The translations under genes were made by a program, and so were the position numbers. Below the pieces are notes generated by a model. That model ran no database searches. It saw only the letters and a program-made list of their open reading frames with translations, and was not told the DNA's origin. From contig NZ_JAYWTM010000007.1 in NCBI RefSeq assembly GCF_036016195.1, forward strand, positions 124,001 through 188,000: a stretch of DNA of 64,000 bases, given 5' to 3'. Source of the DNA: Brenneria populi (GTDB taxonomy: Bacteria; Pseudomonadota; Gammaproteobacteria; Enterobacterales; Enterobacteriaceae). This document shows, piece by piece, positions 44,251 through 53,954 of the stretch. The first letter of the stretch is position 1. Every line of letters begins with the position of its first letter.

Positions 44251-44679
44251 ATGACGATAGAACGTACCTTTTCCATCGTAAAACCGAATGCTGTGGCAAA
44301 GAACGCCATCGGCGCGATTTACGCGCGTTTTGAAAGCGCGGGATTTAACATTGTGGCGGCCAAAATGCTGCATTTGACGCGCGAACAGGCCGAAGGCTTT
44401 TACGCCGAACACCGGGGCAAACCGTTTTTCGACGGCCTGGTTGCGTTCATGATATCGGGCCCGATCATGGTGCAGGTGCTGGAAGGCGAAAATGCGGTGC
44501 AGCGTAACCGCGACATCATGGGCGCGACTAACCCGGCTAACGCGCTGGCGGGCACGCTGCGCGCCGATTACGCCGACAGCCTGACGGAGAACGCGGTGCA
44601 CGGTTCGGACTCCATCGAATCCGCGCAGCGCGAAATCGCCTATTTCTTCAGCGCCGATGAGATTTTTCCGCGCAATTAA
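44251..44679 (+). CDS. ndk: Nucleoside diphosphate kinase
   Basis: Balances NTP and dNTP pools by phosphotransfer through a His. 142 residues; active His117 in NAVHGSDS. ATG 44251 is preceded by ACGAGG and gives MTIERTFSIVKPNAV as in the family; the longer frame from 44185 is upstream non-coding sequence. Confidence 0.98.
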   Translation: MTIERTFSIVKPNAVAKNAIGAIYARFESAGFNIVAAKMLHLTREQAEGFYAEHRGKPFFDGLVAFMISGPIMVQVLEGENAVQRNRDIMGATNPANALAGTLRADYADSLTENAVHGSDSIESAQREIAYFFSADEIFPRN

Positions 44680-44724
44680 TTCCGCGCGCCGCTGGTCTGA
44701 CGCTACTAAACTTTGTACAATGCG

Positions 44725-44763
44725 GCGCCCCGGCGGGTCTGCGCTTTGTCCGGGGCGCTTTTT
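44725..44763 (+). terminator. ndk terminator
   Basis: GCGCCCCGG-16 nt-CCGGGGCGC followed by TTTTT; a perfect 9-bp stem 45 bases after the ndk stop. Confidence 0.9.
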
Positions 44764-44814
44764 ATCATCCTTCTTACGAGCCATAACGTGTAATAACGAG
44801 GCCAAGAGTCTTTT

Positions 44815-46011
44815 ATGTCCGAACACATCGTGTCTGAAAACGCCGTATCTGAAATTTCACCGGCGTCCGCCGTCGCTATCGAGCCCGCCAAACCTGCGCT
44901 GGAAAAAGTCAACCTGCTGGATCTGAACCGTCCGCAAATGCGGGAGTTTTTTGCCTCTTTGGGGGAAAAACCCTTCCGCGCCGATCAGGTGATGAAGTGG
45001 ATCTATCACTATTGCTGTGATGATTTCTCCCAGATGACGGATATCAACAAAGCGTTTCGCGCCAAACTGCAAGAGGTCGCCGAAATCCGCGCGCCGGAAG
45101 TGGTGGCGGAGCAGCGCTCCTCCGACGGCACCATCAAGTGGGCGATTCTGGTCGGCGGCCAGCGTGTGGAAACCGTCTATATTCCGGAAGAGGACCGAGC
45201 GACGCTGTGCGTCTCTTCCCAGGTCGGCTGCGCGCTGGAGTGCAAATTCTGTTCAACCGCCCAGCAGGGCTTTAACCGCAACCTGCGGGTTTCCGAAATT
45301 ATCGGCCAGGTGTGGCGCGCGGCGAAAACCATCGGCGCGTTTAAGGTCACCGGCCAGCGCCCGATCACCAACGTAGTGATGATGGGAATGGGGGAGCCGC
45401 TGCTTAACCTGACCAACGTGGTGCCGGCGATGGAGATCATGCTGGATGATTTCGGTTTCGGTTTGTCGAAGCGTCGCGTCACGCTGTCGACCTCCGGCGT
45501 GGTGCCGGCGCTGGATAAGCTGGGCGATATGATCGACGTAGCTCTGGCGATCTCCCTGCACGCGCCGAACGATGAAATTCGTAACGAAATCATGCCGCTT
45601 AATAAGAAATACAATATCGAAACCTTTTTGAGCGCGGTGCGGCGTTATCTGGAGAAGTCCAACGCCAATCAGGGGCGGGTGACGGTGGAATACGTGATGC
45701 TGGACCATATCAACGATGGAACGGAGCATGCGCACCAGTTGGCCGAATGTCTGAAAGACACGCCGTGCAAGATTAACCTGATTCCCTGGAATCCGTTCCC
45801 CGGCGCGCCCTATGGCTGCAGTTCGAACAGCCGGGTCAATCGTTTCTCCAAAGTGCTTATGGAATATGGTTTTACCACCATTGTGCGTAAAACGCGCGGC
45901 GACGATATCGACGCCGCCTGCGGTCAGCTTGCCGGCGAAGTGGTGGACAGAACCAAACGTACGCTAAAGAAAAAAATGGCGGGTGAACCTATCTCGGTTA
46001 AAACGGTCTGA
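44815..46011 (+). CDS. rlmN: Dual-specificity 23S rRNA/tRNA adenine-C2 methyltransferase RlmN
   Basis: Radical-SAM enzyme that makes m2A2503 in 23S rRNA and m2A37 in some tRNAs. 398 residues. The CxxxCxxC cluster site is CALECKFC (Cys139, Cys143, Cys146), and the methyl-carrying C-terminal Cys is in ACGQLAGEV. The N-terminus carries about 20 extra Ala/Ser/Glu residues over E. coli. Confidence 0.97.
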   Translation: MSEHIVSENAVSEISPASAVAIEPAKPALEKVNLLDLNRPQMREFFASLGEKPFRADQVMKWIYHYCCDDFSQMTDINKAFRAKLQEVAEIRAPEVVAEQRSSDGTIKWAILVGGQRVETVYIPEEDRATLCVSSQVGCALECKFCSTAQQGFNRNLRVSEIIGQVWRAAKTIGAFKVTGQRPITNVVMMGMGEPLLNLTNVVPAMEIMLDDFGFGLSKRRVTLSTSGVVPALDKLGDMIDVALAISLHAPNDEIRNEIMPLNKKYNIETFLSAVRRYLEKSNANQGRVTVEYVMLDHINDGTEHAHQLAECLKDTPCKINLIPWNPFPGAPYGCSSNSRVNRFSKVLMEYGFTTIVRKTRGDDIDAACGQLAGEVVDRTKRTLKKKMAGEPISVKTV

Positions 46012-46156
46012 TACCTGATAGTCCGCGCGATAGCCGGGCGGCGATGATGCGCTAATCGCCTAGACCCGCAGGGGATGGCTGCGGCCAGACGCGGATTAAG
46101 GTAACATAGCCGCCGATATGCTCGGCCGGGACGACAATGGAAGGAAGTCAGGCGTG

Positions 46157-46912
46157 ATGCGACAGGTAACACAGGGAAGGGGACGGCCGCTGGTTTTCGC
46201 CGCCGTTTTGTTGGCCGGCTGCGGCCATTCGTCCGGTGAAAAGGCCGATGCGGCGGCAGCGCAGACCCGCTTGCAGCTGGGGTTGGAGTATCTGGCGCGC
46301 AATAACCTCGACGCCGCTCGCCAAAATTTCGCCAAAGCGCTGGAGGCCGCGCCGCAAGACTACCGCACGCAGTTAGGCATGGCGCTTTACGAGCAGCGGG
46401 TGGGCGAAAACCAGGCGGCGGAACAGCGTTATCGGCTCGCGTTGCGGCTAGCGCCGGGAAACGGCGACGTAATGAATAATTACGGTGCGTTTCTGTGTAG
46501 TTTAGGGCAGTATGTGGCGGCGCAGCGGCAGTTCAGCGCGGCAGCCCGACTCCCCGATTACCATCAGGTCGCCGATGCGTTGGAGAATGCAGGTTATTGC
46601 TTTTTCAAAGCCGGTCAAAATGATAATGCGCGCAGCGTATTGAACCGGGCGCTGAGGTATGATCCAGCAAAAGGCTTCATGTTGTTAACAGAAGCGGATA
46701 AGCAGTTTTCCGCCGGACGGTACCAGCAGGCTCAATGGCTGCTGGACGTTTATCAGCATACTCTCCCGGCCAGCGCCGAGAGTTTATGGTTACAGATTCG
46801 TTTCGCCGCGCTGGCGGGTCATGATGACGACATCGAACGTTATGGCAAATCGCTGGCGCGAAGTTTTCCACAATCCAAACAGTACCAGCAGTTCTTAGCT
46901 AATGAATACTGA
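46157..46912 (+). CDS. pilW: PilW-like TPR lipoprotein
   Basis: Homologue of PilW/PilF, the outer-membrane lipoprotein needed for type IV pilus secretin stability. Here it sits in the rlmN-rodZ gap common in Enterobacterales. Lipobox LLAGC (Cys near 22), then about five TPRs (RLQLGLEYLARNNLDAARQN and following). Start is ATG 46157, or GTG 46154, with AAGGAAG upstream. No type IV pilus genes are nearby. It overlaps rodZ by 11 bases. Confidence 0.85.
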   Translation: MRQVTQGRGRPLVFAAVLLAGCGHSSGEKADAAAAQTRLQLGLEYLARNNLDAARQNFAKALEAAPQDYRTQLGMALYEQRVGENQAAEQRYRLALRLAPGNGDVMNNYGAFLCSLGQYVAAQRQFSAAARLPDYHQVADALENAGYCFFKAGQNDNARSVLNRALRYDPAKGFMLLTEADKQFSAGRYQQAQWLLDVYQHTLPASAESLWLQIRFAALAGHDDDIERYGKSLARSFPQSKQYQQFLANEY

Positions 46913-47858
46913 AGCCACTCAAGATAATACAGCACCAACCATTCCCGGCGAACGTCTTCGTCAGGCGCGTGAACGTCTGGGATTGACCCAGCAACTCGTT
47001 GCTGAACGTTTGTGTCTTAAGCTCTCCATCGTGCGTGAAATCGAAGAAGGCAACGCGCCGGCTAATTTGGCGCCGACGTTTTTACGCGGCTATATCCGTT
47101 CTTATGCGAAGCTGGTCCATGTATCGGAAGGCGAATTGCTGCCCATGCTGGATAAGCATGTGGTTCCCAAGGCGTCCAATGTGGCGCCGATGCAGAGCTT
47201 TTCTTTGGGAAAAAGCCGCAAGAAACGCGATGGCTGGCTAATGACCTTCACCTGGCTGGTGGTCATCATCGTTCTGGGGCTGACCGGCGCCTGGTGGTGG
47301 CAAAATCATCAGGCGCAGCAGCAGGAAATCAACAGTATGGTCGATCATGCCGCCTCGATGCAGACCGCGAGCGAGGGGCAGGATGTGCCGTTGATGGATA
47401 ATAGCGACGCGCAGGATCCGGCCGTCTCCGCCGACGCGCCTTCCGCCCCGACGGATGCGCCGCTGAGCGCGGACAGCGCGGCGCAGACGCCGGCTCAGCC
47501 CGAGATCGCGCCGGCCGCGCCGACGGCCTCCGCGCCGCAGCCATCGGCGGCGAATGCGAACCCGAGCGCGCCGCCGCCGGCCGCAGGCGATGCGCCTTCG
47601 CCGGTCGCCGCGGCGCAAGCGCTGGTGATGAATTTCAGCGCCGATTGCTGGCTGGAAGTGACGGACGCCAGCGGGAAAAAACTGTTCAGCGGGATGCAGC
47701 GTAACGGCGGCTCCCTGAATTTGAGCGGTCAGGCGCCTTATCATCTGAAAATCGGCGCGCCCGCCGCGGTACAGATTCAATATCAAGGTAAACCGGTCGA
47801 TTTAAGCCGGTTCGTAAGAAGCAATCAGGTTGCACGTCTGACGCTGGCGGCGGAATAA
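46902..47858 (+). CDS. rodZ: Cell-shape protein RodZ
   Basis: Inner-membrane protein linking MreB to the elongation machinery. 318 residues: cytoplasmic HTH (about 15-85, GERLRQARERLGLTQQLVAE), a basic stretch, one membrane helix (about 111-130, WLMTFTWLVVIIVLGLTGAW), a Pro/Ala/Asp-rich periplasmic linker (about 145-240), and a C-terminal DUF4115 beta domain. The linker is the variable part of the family. Confidence 0.95.
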   Translation: MNTEATQDNTAPTIPGERLRQARERLGLTQQLVAERLCLKLSIVREIEEGNAPANLAPTFLRGYIRSYAKLVHVSEGELLPMLDKHVVPKASNVAPMQSFSLGKSRKKRDGWLMTFTWLVVIIVLGLTGAWWWQNHQAQQQEINSMVDHAASMQTASEGQDVPLMDNSDAQDPAVSADAPSAPTDAPLSADSAAQTPAQPEIAPAAPTASAPQPSAANANPSAPPPAAGDAPSPVAAAQALVMNFSADCWLEVTDASGKKLFSGMQRNGGSLNLSGQAPYHLKIGAPAAVQIQYQGKPVDLSRFVRSNQVARLTLAAE

Positions 47859-47900
47859 GCCAGACGCTACCCGCGATGTTGCAATTTTGGAGAAGAAGTA

Positions 47901-49022
47901 ATGCATAACGCAGCACCCATCACCCGTCGGAAATCAAAGCGGATTTACGTCGGCAAGGTGCCTATTGGGGATGGCGCGCCGATTGCGGTGCAGTCTATGA
48001 CCAATACCCGAACCACTGATGTTGAAGCGACGGTTAATCAAATCAAATCACTGGAACGCGTCGGTGTTGATATTGTGCGTGTTTCCGTTCCAACCATGGA
48101 CGCGGCGGAAGCGTTCAAGCTCATTAAACAGCAGGTGAACGTCCCGCTGGTGGCCGATATCCATTTCGACTACCGCATCGCGTTAAAAGTCGCCGAGTAC
48201 GGCGTCGACTGCCTGCGCATCAATCCGGGCAATATCGGCAACGAAGAGCGCATTCGCGCCGTCGTCGATTGCGCGCGGGATAAAAATATTCCCATCCGCA
48301 TCGGCGTTAACGGCGGCTCCCTGGAAAAGGATCTGCAGGAAAAGTACGGCGAGCCTACGCCGGAAGCCCTGCTGGAGTCCGCCATGCGTCACGTCGATAT
48401 CCTCGATCGTCTCAACTTCGACCGTTTCAAGGTCAGCGTAAAGGCGTCCGACGTTTTTCTGGCCGTGCAGTCCTATCGGTTATTGGCCGCGCGCATCGAT
48501 CAGCCGCTGCATCTAGGGATCACCGAAGCCGGCGGCGCGCGCAGCGGCGCGGTCAAGTCGGCGATCGGTTTGGGAATGCTGCTGTCGGAAGGCATCGGCG
48601 ATACGCTGCGTATTTCTCTGGCCGCCGATCCGGTGGAAGAAGTAAAAGTCGGTTTCGATATTCTGAAGTCGCTGCGCATCCGCTCGCGCGGCATCAATTT
48701 TATCGCCTGTCCCACCTGTTCGCGCCAGGAGTTCGATGTCATCGGCACCGTCAATGCGCTGGAACAACGCCTGGAAGATATCATTACGCCAATGGACGTA
48801 TCGATTATCGGCTGCGTGGTTAACGGGCCGGGCGAGGCGCTGGTTTCCACTATCGGCGTGACCGGCGGACACAATAAGAGCGGTTTCTATGAAGACGGCG
48901 TTCGCCAGCGCGAACGTTTCGATAATGAGCGGATGATCGATCAGCTGGAGGCCAAAATTCGCGCCAAGGCTTCCATGATGGATGAAAGCCAGCGCATTAC
49001 GATAAATCTGGTTGATAAATAA
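47901..49022 (+). CDS. ispG: 4-hydroxy-3-methylbut-2-en-1-yl diphosphate synthase IspG
   Basis: [4Fe-4S] enzyme of the MEP isoprenoid pathway, MEcPP to HMBPP. 373 residues; cluster ligands Cys270 and Cys273 (ACPTCSRQEFD) and Cys305 (IIGCVVNGPGEA). It depends on Fe-S assembly from the isc genes in this window. 43 bases after rodZ. Confidence 0.97.
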   Translation: MHNAAPITRRKSKRIYVGKVPIGDGAPIAVQSMTNTRTTDVEATVNQIKSLERVGVDIVRVSVPTMDAAEAFKLIKQQVNVPLVADIHFDYRIALKVAEYGVDCLRINPGNIGNEERIRAVVDCARDKNIPIRIGVNGGSLEKDLQEKYGEPTPEALLESAMRHVDILDRLNFDRFKVSVKASDVFLAVQSYRLLAARIDQPLHLGITEAGGARSGAVKSAIGLGMLLSEGIGDTLRISLAADPVEEVKVGFDILKSLRIRSRGINFIACPTCSRQEFDVIGTVNALEQRLEDIITPMDVSIIGCVVNGPGEALVSTIGVTGGHNKSGFYEDGVRQRERFDNERMIDQLEAKIRAKASMMDESQRITINLVDK

Positions 49023-49093
49023 CCGCTCCGGCGCGGTCTGATGCCGCCGTGCGCGGAAAGATGATTCTTGAACCCGACGGGGAGGCTCTGGCG

Positions 49094-49123
49094 TTGAAGA
49101 TGCAGTGCCGATCCCCCTATAAT
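49094..49123 (+). promoter_or_regulatory. hisS promoter
   Basis: TTGAAG (49094-49099), 18 bases, TATAAT (49118-49123), within the 137-base ispG-hisS gap; start about 30 bases before hisS. Confidence 0.65.
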
Positions 49124-49159
49124 CGGGTTTATTTTTTGAAAAATAGATAGAGAACTGAC

Positions 49160-50434
49160 GTGGCAAAAAATATTCAAGCCATCCGCGGCATGAACGATTA
49201 CCTGCCGGCCGATACGGCGTTGTGGCAGCGTATTGAAAACAGCCTGAAGCAGGTGCTCGGCAGCTACGGCTACAGTGAAATCCGCACGCCGATCGTTGAA
49301 CAGACCGCGTTGTTTAAGCGCGCCATCGGGGAAGTGACCGATGTGGTCGAAAAAGAGATGTATACCTTCGAGGATCGCAACGGCGACAGCCTGACGCTGC
49401 GCCCTGAGAATACGGCGAGTTGCGTTCGCGCCGGTATTGAGCACGGCATCCTCTACAATCAGGAACAGCGCCTGTGGTATTGCGGGCCGATGTTCCGCCA
49501 CGAGCGTCCGCAGAAGGGACGCTATCGCCAATTTCATCAGATCGGTTGCGAAGTCTTTGGCCTGCAGGGGCCGGATATCGACGCCGAACTGATTATGCTG
49601 ACGGCCCGCTGGTGGCGGGTGCTGGGTATTTCGCAGCACGTCAATCTTGAATTGAACTCGATCGGCTCTCTGGAAGCGCGCGCCGTTTACCGTGAGGCGC
49701 TGATCGCTTTCCTCGAACAGCATAAAGATCGGCTTGATGAAGACTGCCTGCGCCGCATGTACACCAACCCGCTGCGCGTGCTGGATTCCAAAAACGCCCG
49801 GGTTCAGACGCTGCTGAATGACGCGCCGGTGCTTACCGACTATCTCGACGATGAGTCTCGCGCCCACTTCGCATCATTGTGTGAACTTTTAACGCAGGCT
49901 GGCATCCCATATACCGTTAATCCGCGTTTGGTTCGCGGTTTGGATTATTACAACCGTACCGTGTTCGAGTGGGTGACGAGCAGTCTGGGCGCGCAGGGCA
50001 CGGTCTGTGCCGGCGGCCGTTATGACGGCATGGTCGAACAGCTGGGGGGGCATGCTACGCCGTCCGTAGGGTTTGCGATGGGCCTGGAGCGTCTGGTTCT
50101 GCTGGTGCAGTCCGTCAATCCTGAGTTTAAAGCGCTTCCCGGCGTCGACGTCTATCTGATCTCTTCAGGCGAAGGCACGCAGATTGCGGCGATGAAACTG
50201 GCGGAGACGCTGCGCGACGCACTGCCGCAGCTAAAACTGATGACCAACTACGGCGGCGGCAATTTTAAAAAGCAATTTGCCCGCGCCGACAAGTGGGGCG
50301 CCCGTATCGCGCTGGTGCTCGGCGAGAACGAAGTCGCGGCGGGTCAGGTGGTGGTTAAAAACCTGAAAAACGGCGAGCAGGATACATTGGCACAGGCTGA
50401 CGTCGCCGCAAGACTGGCGACGTTGCTGGATTGA
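49160..50434 (+). CDS. hisS: Histidyl-tRNA synthetase
   Basis: Class II synthetase, 424 residues as in E. coli. Motif 2 (MFRHERPQKGRYRQFHQ near 111-127), the histidine-specific LVRGLDYYNRTVFEW near 257, and motif 3 (VGFAMGLERL near 304) are intact, followed by the anticodon-binding domain. First of a hisS-yfgM-bamB cluster. Confidence 0.98.
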   Translation: MAKNIQAIRGMNDYLPADTALWQRIENSLKQVLGSYGYSEIRTPIVEQTALFKRAIGEVTDVVEKEMYTFEDRNGDSLTLRPENTASCVRAGIEHGILYNQEQRLWYCGPMFRHERPQKGRYRQFHQIGCEVFGLQGPDIDAELIMLTARWWRVLGISQHVNLELNSIGSLEARAVYREALIAFLEQHKDRLDEDCLRRMYTNPLRVLDSKNARVQTLLNDAPVLTDYLDDESRAHFASLCELLTQAGIPYTVNPRLVRGLDYYNRTVFEWVTSSLGAQGTVCAGGRYDGMVEQLGGHATPSVGFAMGLERLVLLVQSVNPEFKALPGVDVYLISSGEGTQIAAMKLAETLRDALPQLKLMTNYGGGNFKKQFARADKWGARIALVLGENEVAAGQVVVKNLKNGEQDTLAQADVAARLATLLD

Positions 50435-50447
50435 GGAGAGAGACACC

Positions 50448-51068
50448 GTGGAAGTCTATACCACAGAGAATGAGCAGGTTGATGCGTTACGTCGTTTCTT
50501 CGCCGAAAATGGGAAGGCGTTGGCCGTCGGTGTTGTGCTTGGTGTCGGCGCGCTGGTGGGATGGCGTTTCTGGCTGAACCATCAAAGCAATAGCGCAATG
50601 GAATCATCTACGTCATATCAGCAAATCAGCGAGCGCCTGGCGGAAGGTAAAGCCGAAGGCGTCGCCCAGGCCGAGAAGTTTTCCGCCGAGAATAAAAATA
50701 GCTATGGCGTGCTGGCGTCGCTGGAGCTGGCCCGTCACTATGCGGATCGAAAAGATTTTGCCAAAGCCGAGCAGCACCTGATTCAGGCGCAGTCCCAAAC
50801 CAAAGACGCCGATCTGCTCTCTCTGGTGAACTTGCGTTTGGCGCGCGTTCAGCTGCAAGAGAACAGGGCGGATGAGGCGCTGAAGACGCTGGATGCCGTC
50901 AAGCTGGATGGCTGGGTCGCTTTGGCGGCGGAAATCCGCGGCGATGCCCTGGTCAGTAAAGGGGATAACCAGGCCGCGCGCGAAGCCTATGAAAAAGGTC
51001 TGTCCGCTAACCCGCCGCAGGCGTTACAAGCATTCCTGCGTATGAAACTGAACAACCTGTCCAGCTAA
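50448..51068 (+). CDS. yfgM: YfgM ancillary SecYEG translocon subunit
   Basis: Single-span inner-membrane protein with a periplasmic TPR-like domain; works with PpiD at SecYEG exits. 206 residues: short cytoplasmic start, helix near 22-42 (KALAVGVVLGVGALVGWRFW), then helical repeats. GTG start at 50448 with GGAGAG upstream, matching MEVYTTENEQVDAL of the family. 13 bases after hisS, 10 bases before bamB. Confidence 0.94.
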   Translation: MEVYTTENEQVDALRRFFAENGKALAVGVVLGVGALVGWRFWLNHQSNSAMESSTSYQQISERLAEGKAEGVAQAEKFSAENKNSYGVLASLELARHYADRKDFAKAEQHLIQAQSQTKDADLLSLVNLRLARVQLQENRADEALKTLDAVKLDGWVALAAEIRGDALVSKGDNQAAREAYEKGLSANPPQALQAFLRMKLNNLSS

Positions 51069-51078
51069 GAGGAATTCC

Positions 51079-52260
51079 ATGCAATTGCGTAAAACACTTC
51101 TGGTAGGACTGGTTTCCGCCGCCCTGCTGAGCGGATGTTCGCTGTTTAACAGCGAGGAAGATGTCGTCACTATGTCTCCGTTGCCGACGGTGACCAATCA
51201 GTTTACGCCGACGAAAGTCTGGAGCCGTTCTGTCGGCGGCGGCATCGGCGAATTTTATTCTAATCTGCATCCCGGCTGGCAGGGCGAGCGCGTATTCGCC
51301 GCCGATCGCAAAGGAACGGTAAAAGCGCTGGATCTCGACAGCGGCGCCGAAATCTGGCGCGTCGACCTGTCCGAAAAAACCGGCTTCTTATCCGCGAACA
51401 GGCCGGCGTTATTATCCGGCGGGGTAACGGTATCGGGCAATCATGTCTATGTCGGCAGTGAAAAAGCCCAGATATTCGCCCTGAACGCCGAGGATGGCGC
51501 GGCGGTATGGCAAACCAAGGTCGCCGGCGAAGTAGTTTCGCGTCCGGTAGTCAGCGACGGTGTGGTGCTGGTTCATACCAGTAACGGAATGCTGCAGGCG
51601 TTGAATGAAGCCGACGGCGCGATTAAGTGGACGGTTAATCTGGATATGCCCACGCTGTCTCTGCGCGGCGAATCCGCGCCGGCCGTGGCTTTCGGCGCGG
51701 CTATCGTCGGCGGCGATAACGGCCGGGTGAATGCGGTGCTGATTAACCAGGGACAGTTAATCTGGCAACAGCGTATTTCACAGCCGAGCGGGGCGACGGA
51801 AATAGACCGCCTGAACGACGTCGATACCACGCCGGTTATCGCTGGCGAAGTGGTCTACGCGCTGGGCTATAACGGCAACATGACCGCGCTGGATCTGCGT
51901 TCCGGCCAGATCCTGTGGAAACGGGAGATGGGCTCGGTACATGACTTCATCGTCGACGGCGACCGTATCTATCTGGTCGATCAGAACGATCGCATCGTGG
52001 CGCTGAACACCAATGGCGGCGTGAACCTGTGGCGTCAGAGCGATCTGCTGCACCGCAACCTGACGGCGCCCGTGCTGTATAACGGCTACCTGGTGGTGGG
52101 CGACTCCGAAGGCTACCTGCACTGGCTGAACACGGCCGACGGCCGTTTTGTCGCGCAGCAGAATGTCGATAGCTCCGGTTTCCTGGGTAAACCGGTGGTC
52201 GCCAGCGATAAGCTGCTTATCCAGGCGAAAAGCGGCGAGGTTTACGCCTTCACCCGCTAG
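51079..52260 (+). CDS. bamB: BamB outer-membrane assembly lipoprotein
   Basis: Beta-propeller lipoprotein of the BAM complex that inserts outer-membrane proteins. 393 residues; lipobox LLSGC (Cys near 19), then eight PQQ-like blades with repeated ALD...G...W patterns (for example VKALDLDSGAEIWRVDL, MTALDLRSGQILWKRE). Preceded by AGAGGAA. Operon with yfgM. Confidence 0.97.
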   Translation: MQLRKTLLVGLVSAALLSGCSLFNSEEDVVTMSPLPTVTNQFTPTKVWSRSVGGGIGEFYSNLHPGWQGERVFAADRKGTVKALDLDSGAEIWRVDLSEKTGFLSANRPALLSGGVTVSGNHVYVGSEKAQIFALNAEDGAAVWQTKVAGEVVSRPVVSDGVVLVHTSNGMLQALNEADGAIKWTVNLDMPTLSLRGESAPAVAFGAAIVGGDNGRVNAVLINQGQLIWQQRISQPSGATEIDRLNDVDTTPVIAGEVVYALGYNGNMTALDLRSGQILWKREMGSVHDFIVDGDRIYLVDQNDRIVALNTNGGVNLWRQSDLLHRNLTAPVLYNGYLVVGDSEGYLHWLNTADGRFVAQQNVDSSGFLGKPVVASDKLLIQAKSGEVYAFTR

Positions 52261-52308
52261 CTGAAAACGGAAATATCCGGATCCCGCCGCCTGCGGCCGC
52301 GATCCCCC

Positions 52309-52346
52309 AACGGCTCCTGACGGCATCAGGAGCCGTTTCGTCTTTT
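52309..52346 (+). terminator. bamB terminator
   Basis: AACGGCTCCTGA-CGGCA-TCAGGAGCCGTT, a perfect 12-bp stem, then TCGTCTTTT. Ends the hisS-yfgM-bamB transcript before der. Confidence 0.9.
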
Positions 52347-52404
52347 ATCGTCAGCGAGTATGCTTGCTGTAACGTACTGAAACATAAGTAATGAGGTTGT
52401 AACA

Positions 52405-53898
52405 ATGATACCTGTCGTCGCGCTGGTCGGACGTCCGAATGTGGGGAAATCCACGCTATTTAACCGCCTGACGCGTACGCGTGATGCCTTGGTGGCGGAT
52501 TTCCCCGGGCTGACTCGCGACCGCAAGTATGGTCGTGCGGAAGTGGAAGGGAATGAATTTATTATCATCGATACCGGCGGTATCGATGGCACCGAAGACG
52601 GCGTGGAAACCCGCATGGCCGGTCAGTCGCTGATGGCGATTGAAGAGGCCGATATCGTGCTGTTTATGGTGGATGCCCGGGCGGGGCTGATGCCCGCCGA
52701 TCGGGGCATCGCCCAACATCTGCGCAGCCGGCGGAAAGCCACGTTCCTGGTCGCCAATAAAACGGACGGTATCGACCCCGACGCCGTCATCGGCGATTTT
52801 TACGCCCTCGGAATGGGGGACATTTATCCGATAGCGGCGTCTCACGGGCGCGGCGTCACCTCTTTGCTGGAAAAAGCCCTGCTGCCGTTCGTACAGGACG
52901 ACGCGTCCGAAGCCGTCGCGCTGACGGAAGAAGAAGAAAACGCCGCCTACTGGGCGGAGCAGCTCGGGGATGAGCAGGCTGCCGCCGAGGCGCAGGCCGA
53001 AGAAGACGACTTCGATCCTGAAACGCTGCCGATTAAGCTGGCGATTGTTGGGCGTCCCAACGTTGGCAAGTCCACGCTCACCAACCGCATTCTGGGGGAG
53101 GAACGGGTGGTGGTGTACGATATGCCGGGCACCACGCGCGACAGTATTTATATCCCGATGGTGCGCGACGAACGGGAATACGTGCTGATCGATACCGCCG
53201 GGGTGCGTAAGCGCGGCAAGGTGACCGATACGGTCGAAAAGTTCTCGGTGATTAAAACGCTACAGGCGATTGAAGACGCCAACGTCGTGATGCTGGTTAT
53301 TGATGCCCGCGAAGGCATTGCCGATCAGGATCTTTCGCTATTGGGCTTTATCCTCAATAGCGGGCGTTCGCTGGTGATTGTGGTCAACAAATGGGACGGC
53401 CTGTCGCAGGATGTCCGCGAGCAGGTGAAGGAAACGCTGGATTTCCGCCTCGGTTTTATCGATTTCGCCCGTATTCATTTCATCTCCGCCCTGCACGGCA
53501 GCGGCGTGGGCAATCTGTTCGAGTCGGTGCTTGAAGCCTATAACTGCGCGACCCGCCGCGTGGGCACCTCCATGCTGACGCGCATTATGCAGATGGCGGT
53601 CGATGACCATCAGCCTCCGCTGGTGCGCGGCCGCCGGGTGAAGCTGAAGTACGCCCATGCGGGGGGATATAACCCGCCTATCGTGGTGATCCACGGTAAC
53701 CAGGTGAAGGATTTGCCCGACGCCTACAAACGCTATCTGATGAACTACTATCGCCGTTCGCTTCAGGTGATGGGAACGCCGATCCGTATTCAGTTCAAAG
53801 AGGGGGAAAACCCCTTCGCGGATAAGCGTAATACGCTGACGCCCAATCAGCTGCGTAAGCGTAAACGTCTGATGAAGCATATTAAAAAGAGCAAATAA
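52405..53898 (+). CDS. der: GTPase Der (EngA), ribosome assembly
   Basis: Double-GTPase factor for 50S subunit maturation. 497 residues: G1 domain with GRPNVGKSTLFNRL (8-21) and DTGGI, an acidic linker (about 165-210), a second G domain GRPNVGKSTLTNRI near 217 with DTAGVRKRGK and NKWD, then a KH-like domain. The linker is rich in Glu/Ala as in enterobacterial Der. Confidence 0.98.
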   Translation: MIPVVALVGRPNVGKSTLFNRLTRTRDALVADFPGLTRDRKYGRAEVEGNEFIIIDTGGIDGTEDGVETRMAGQSLMAIEEADIVLFMVDARAGLMPADRGIAQHLRSRRKATFLVANKTDGIDPDAVIGDFYALGMGDIYPIAASHGRGVTSLLEKALLPFVQDDASEAVALTEEEENAAYWAEQLGDEQAAAEAQAEEDDFDPETLPIKLAIVGRPNVGKSTLTNRILGEERVVVYDMPGTTRDSIYIPMVRDEREYVLIDTAGVRKRGKVTDTVEKFSVIKTLQAIEDANVVMLVIDAREGIADQDLSLLGFILNSGRSLVIVVNKWDGLSQDVREQVKETLDFRLGFIDFARIHFISALHGSGVGNLFESVLEAYNCATRRVGTSMLTRIMQMAVDDHQPPLVRGRRVKLKYAHAGGYNPPIVVIHGNQVKDLPDAYKRYLMNYYRRSLQVMGTPIRIQFKEGENPFADKRNTLTPNQLRKRKRLMKHIKKSK

Positions 53899-53954
53899 CG
53901 CCATTGGGGCGGGCATGCGGCGCGGCCTGGCGCGACTGAGTCACAAGGGAATCT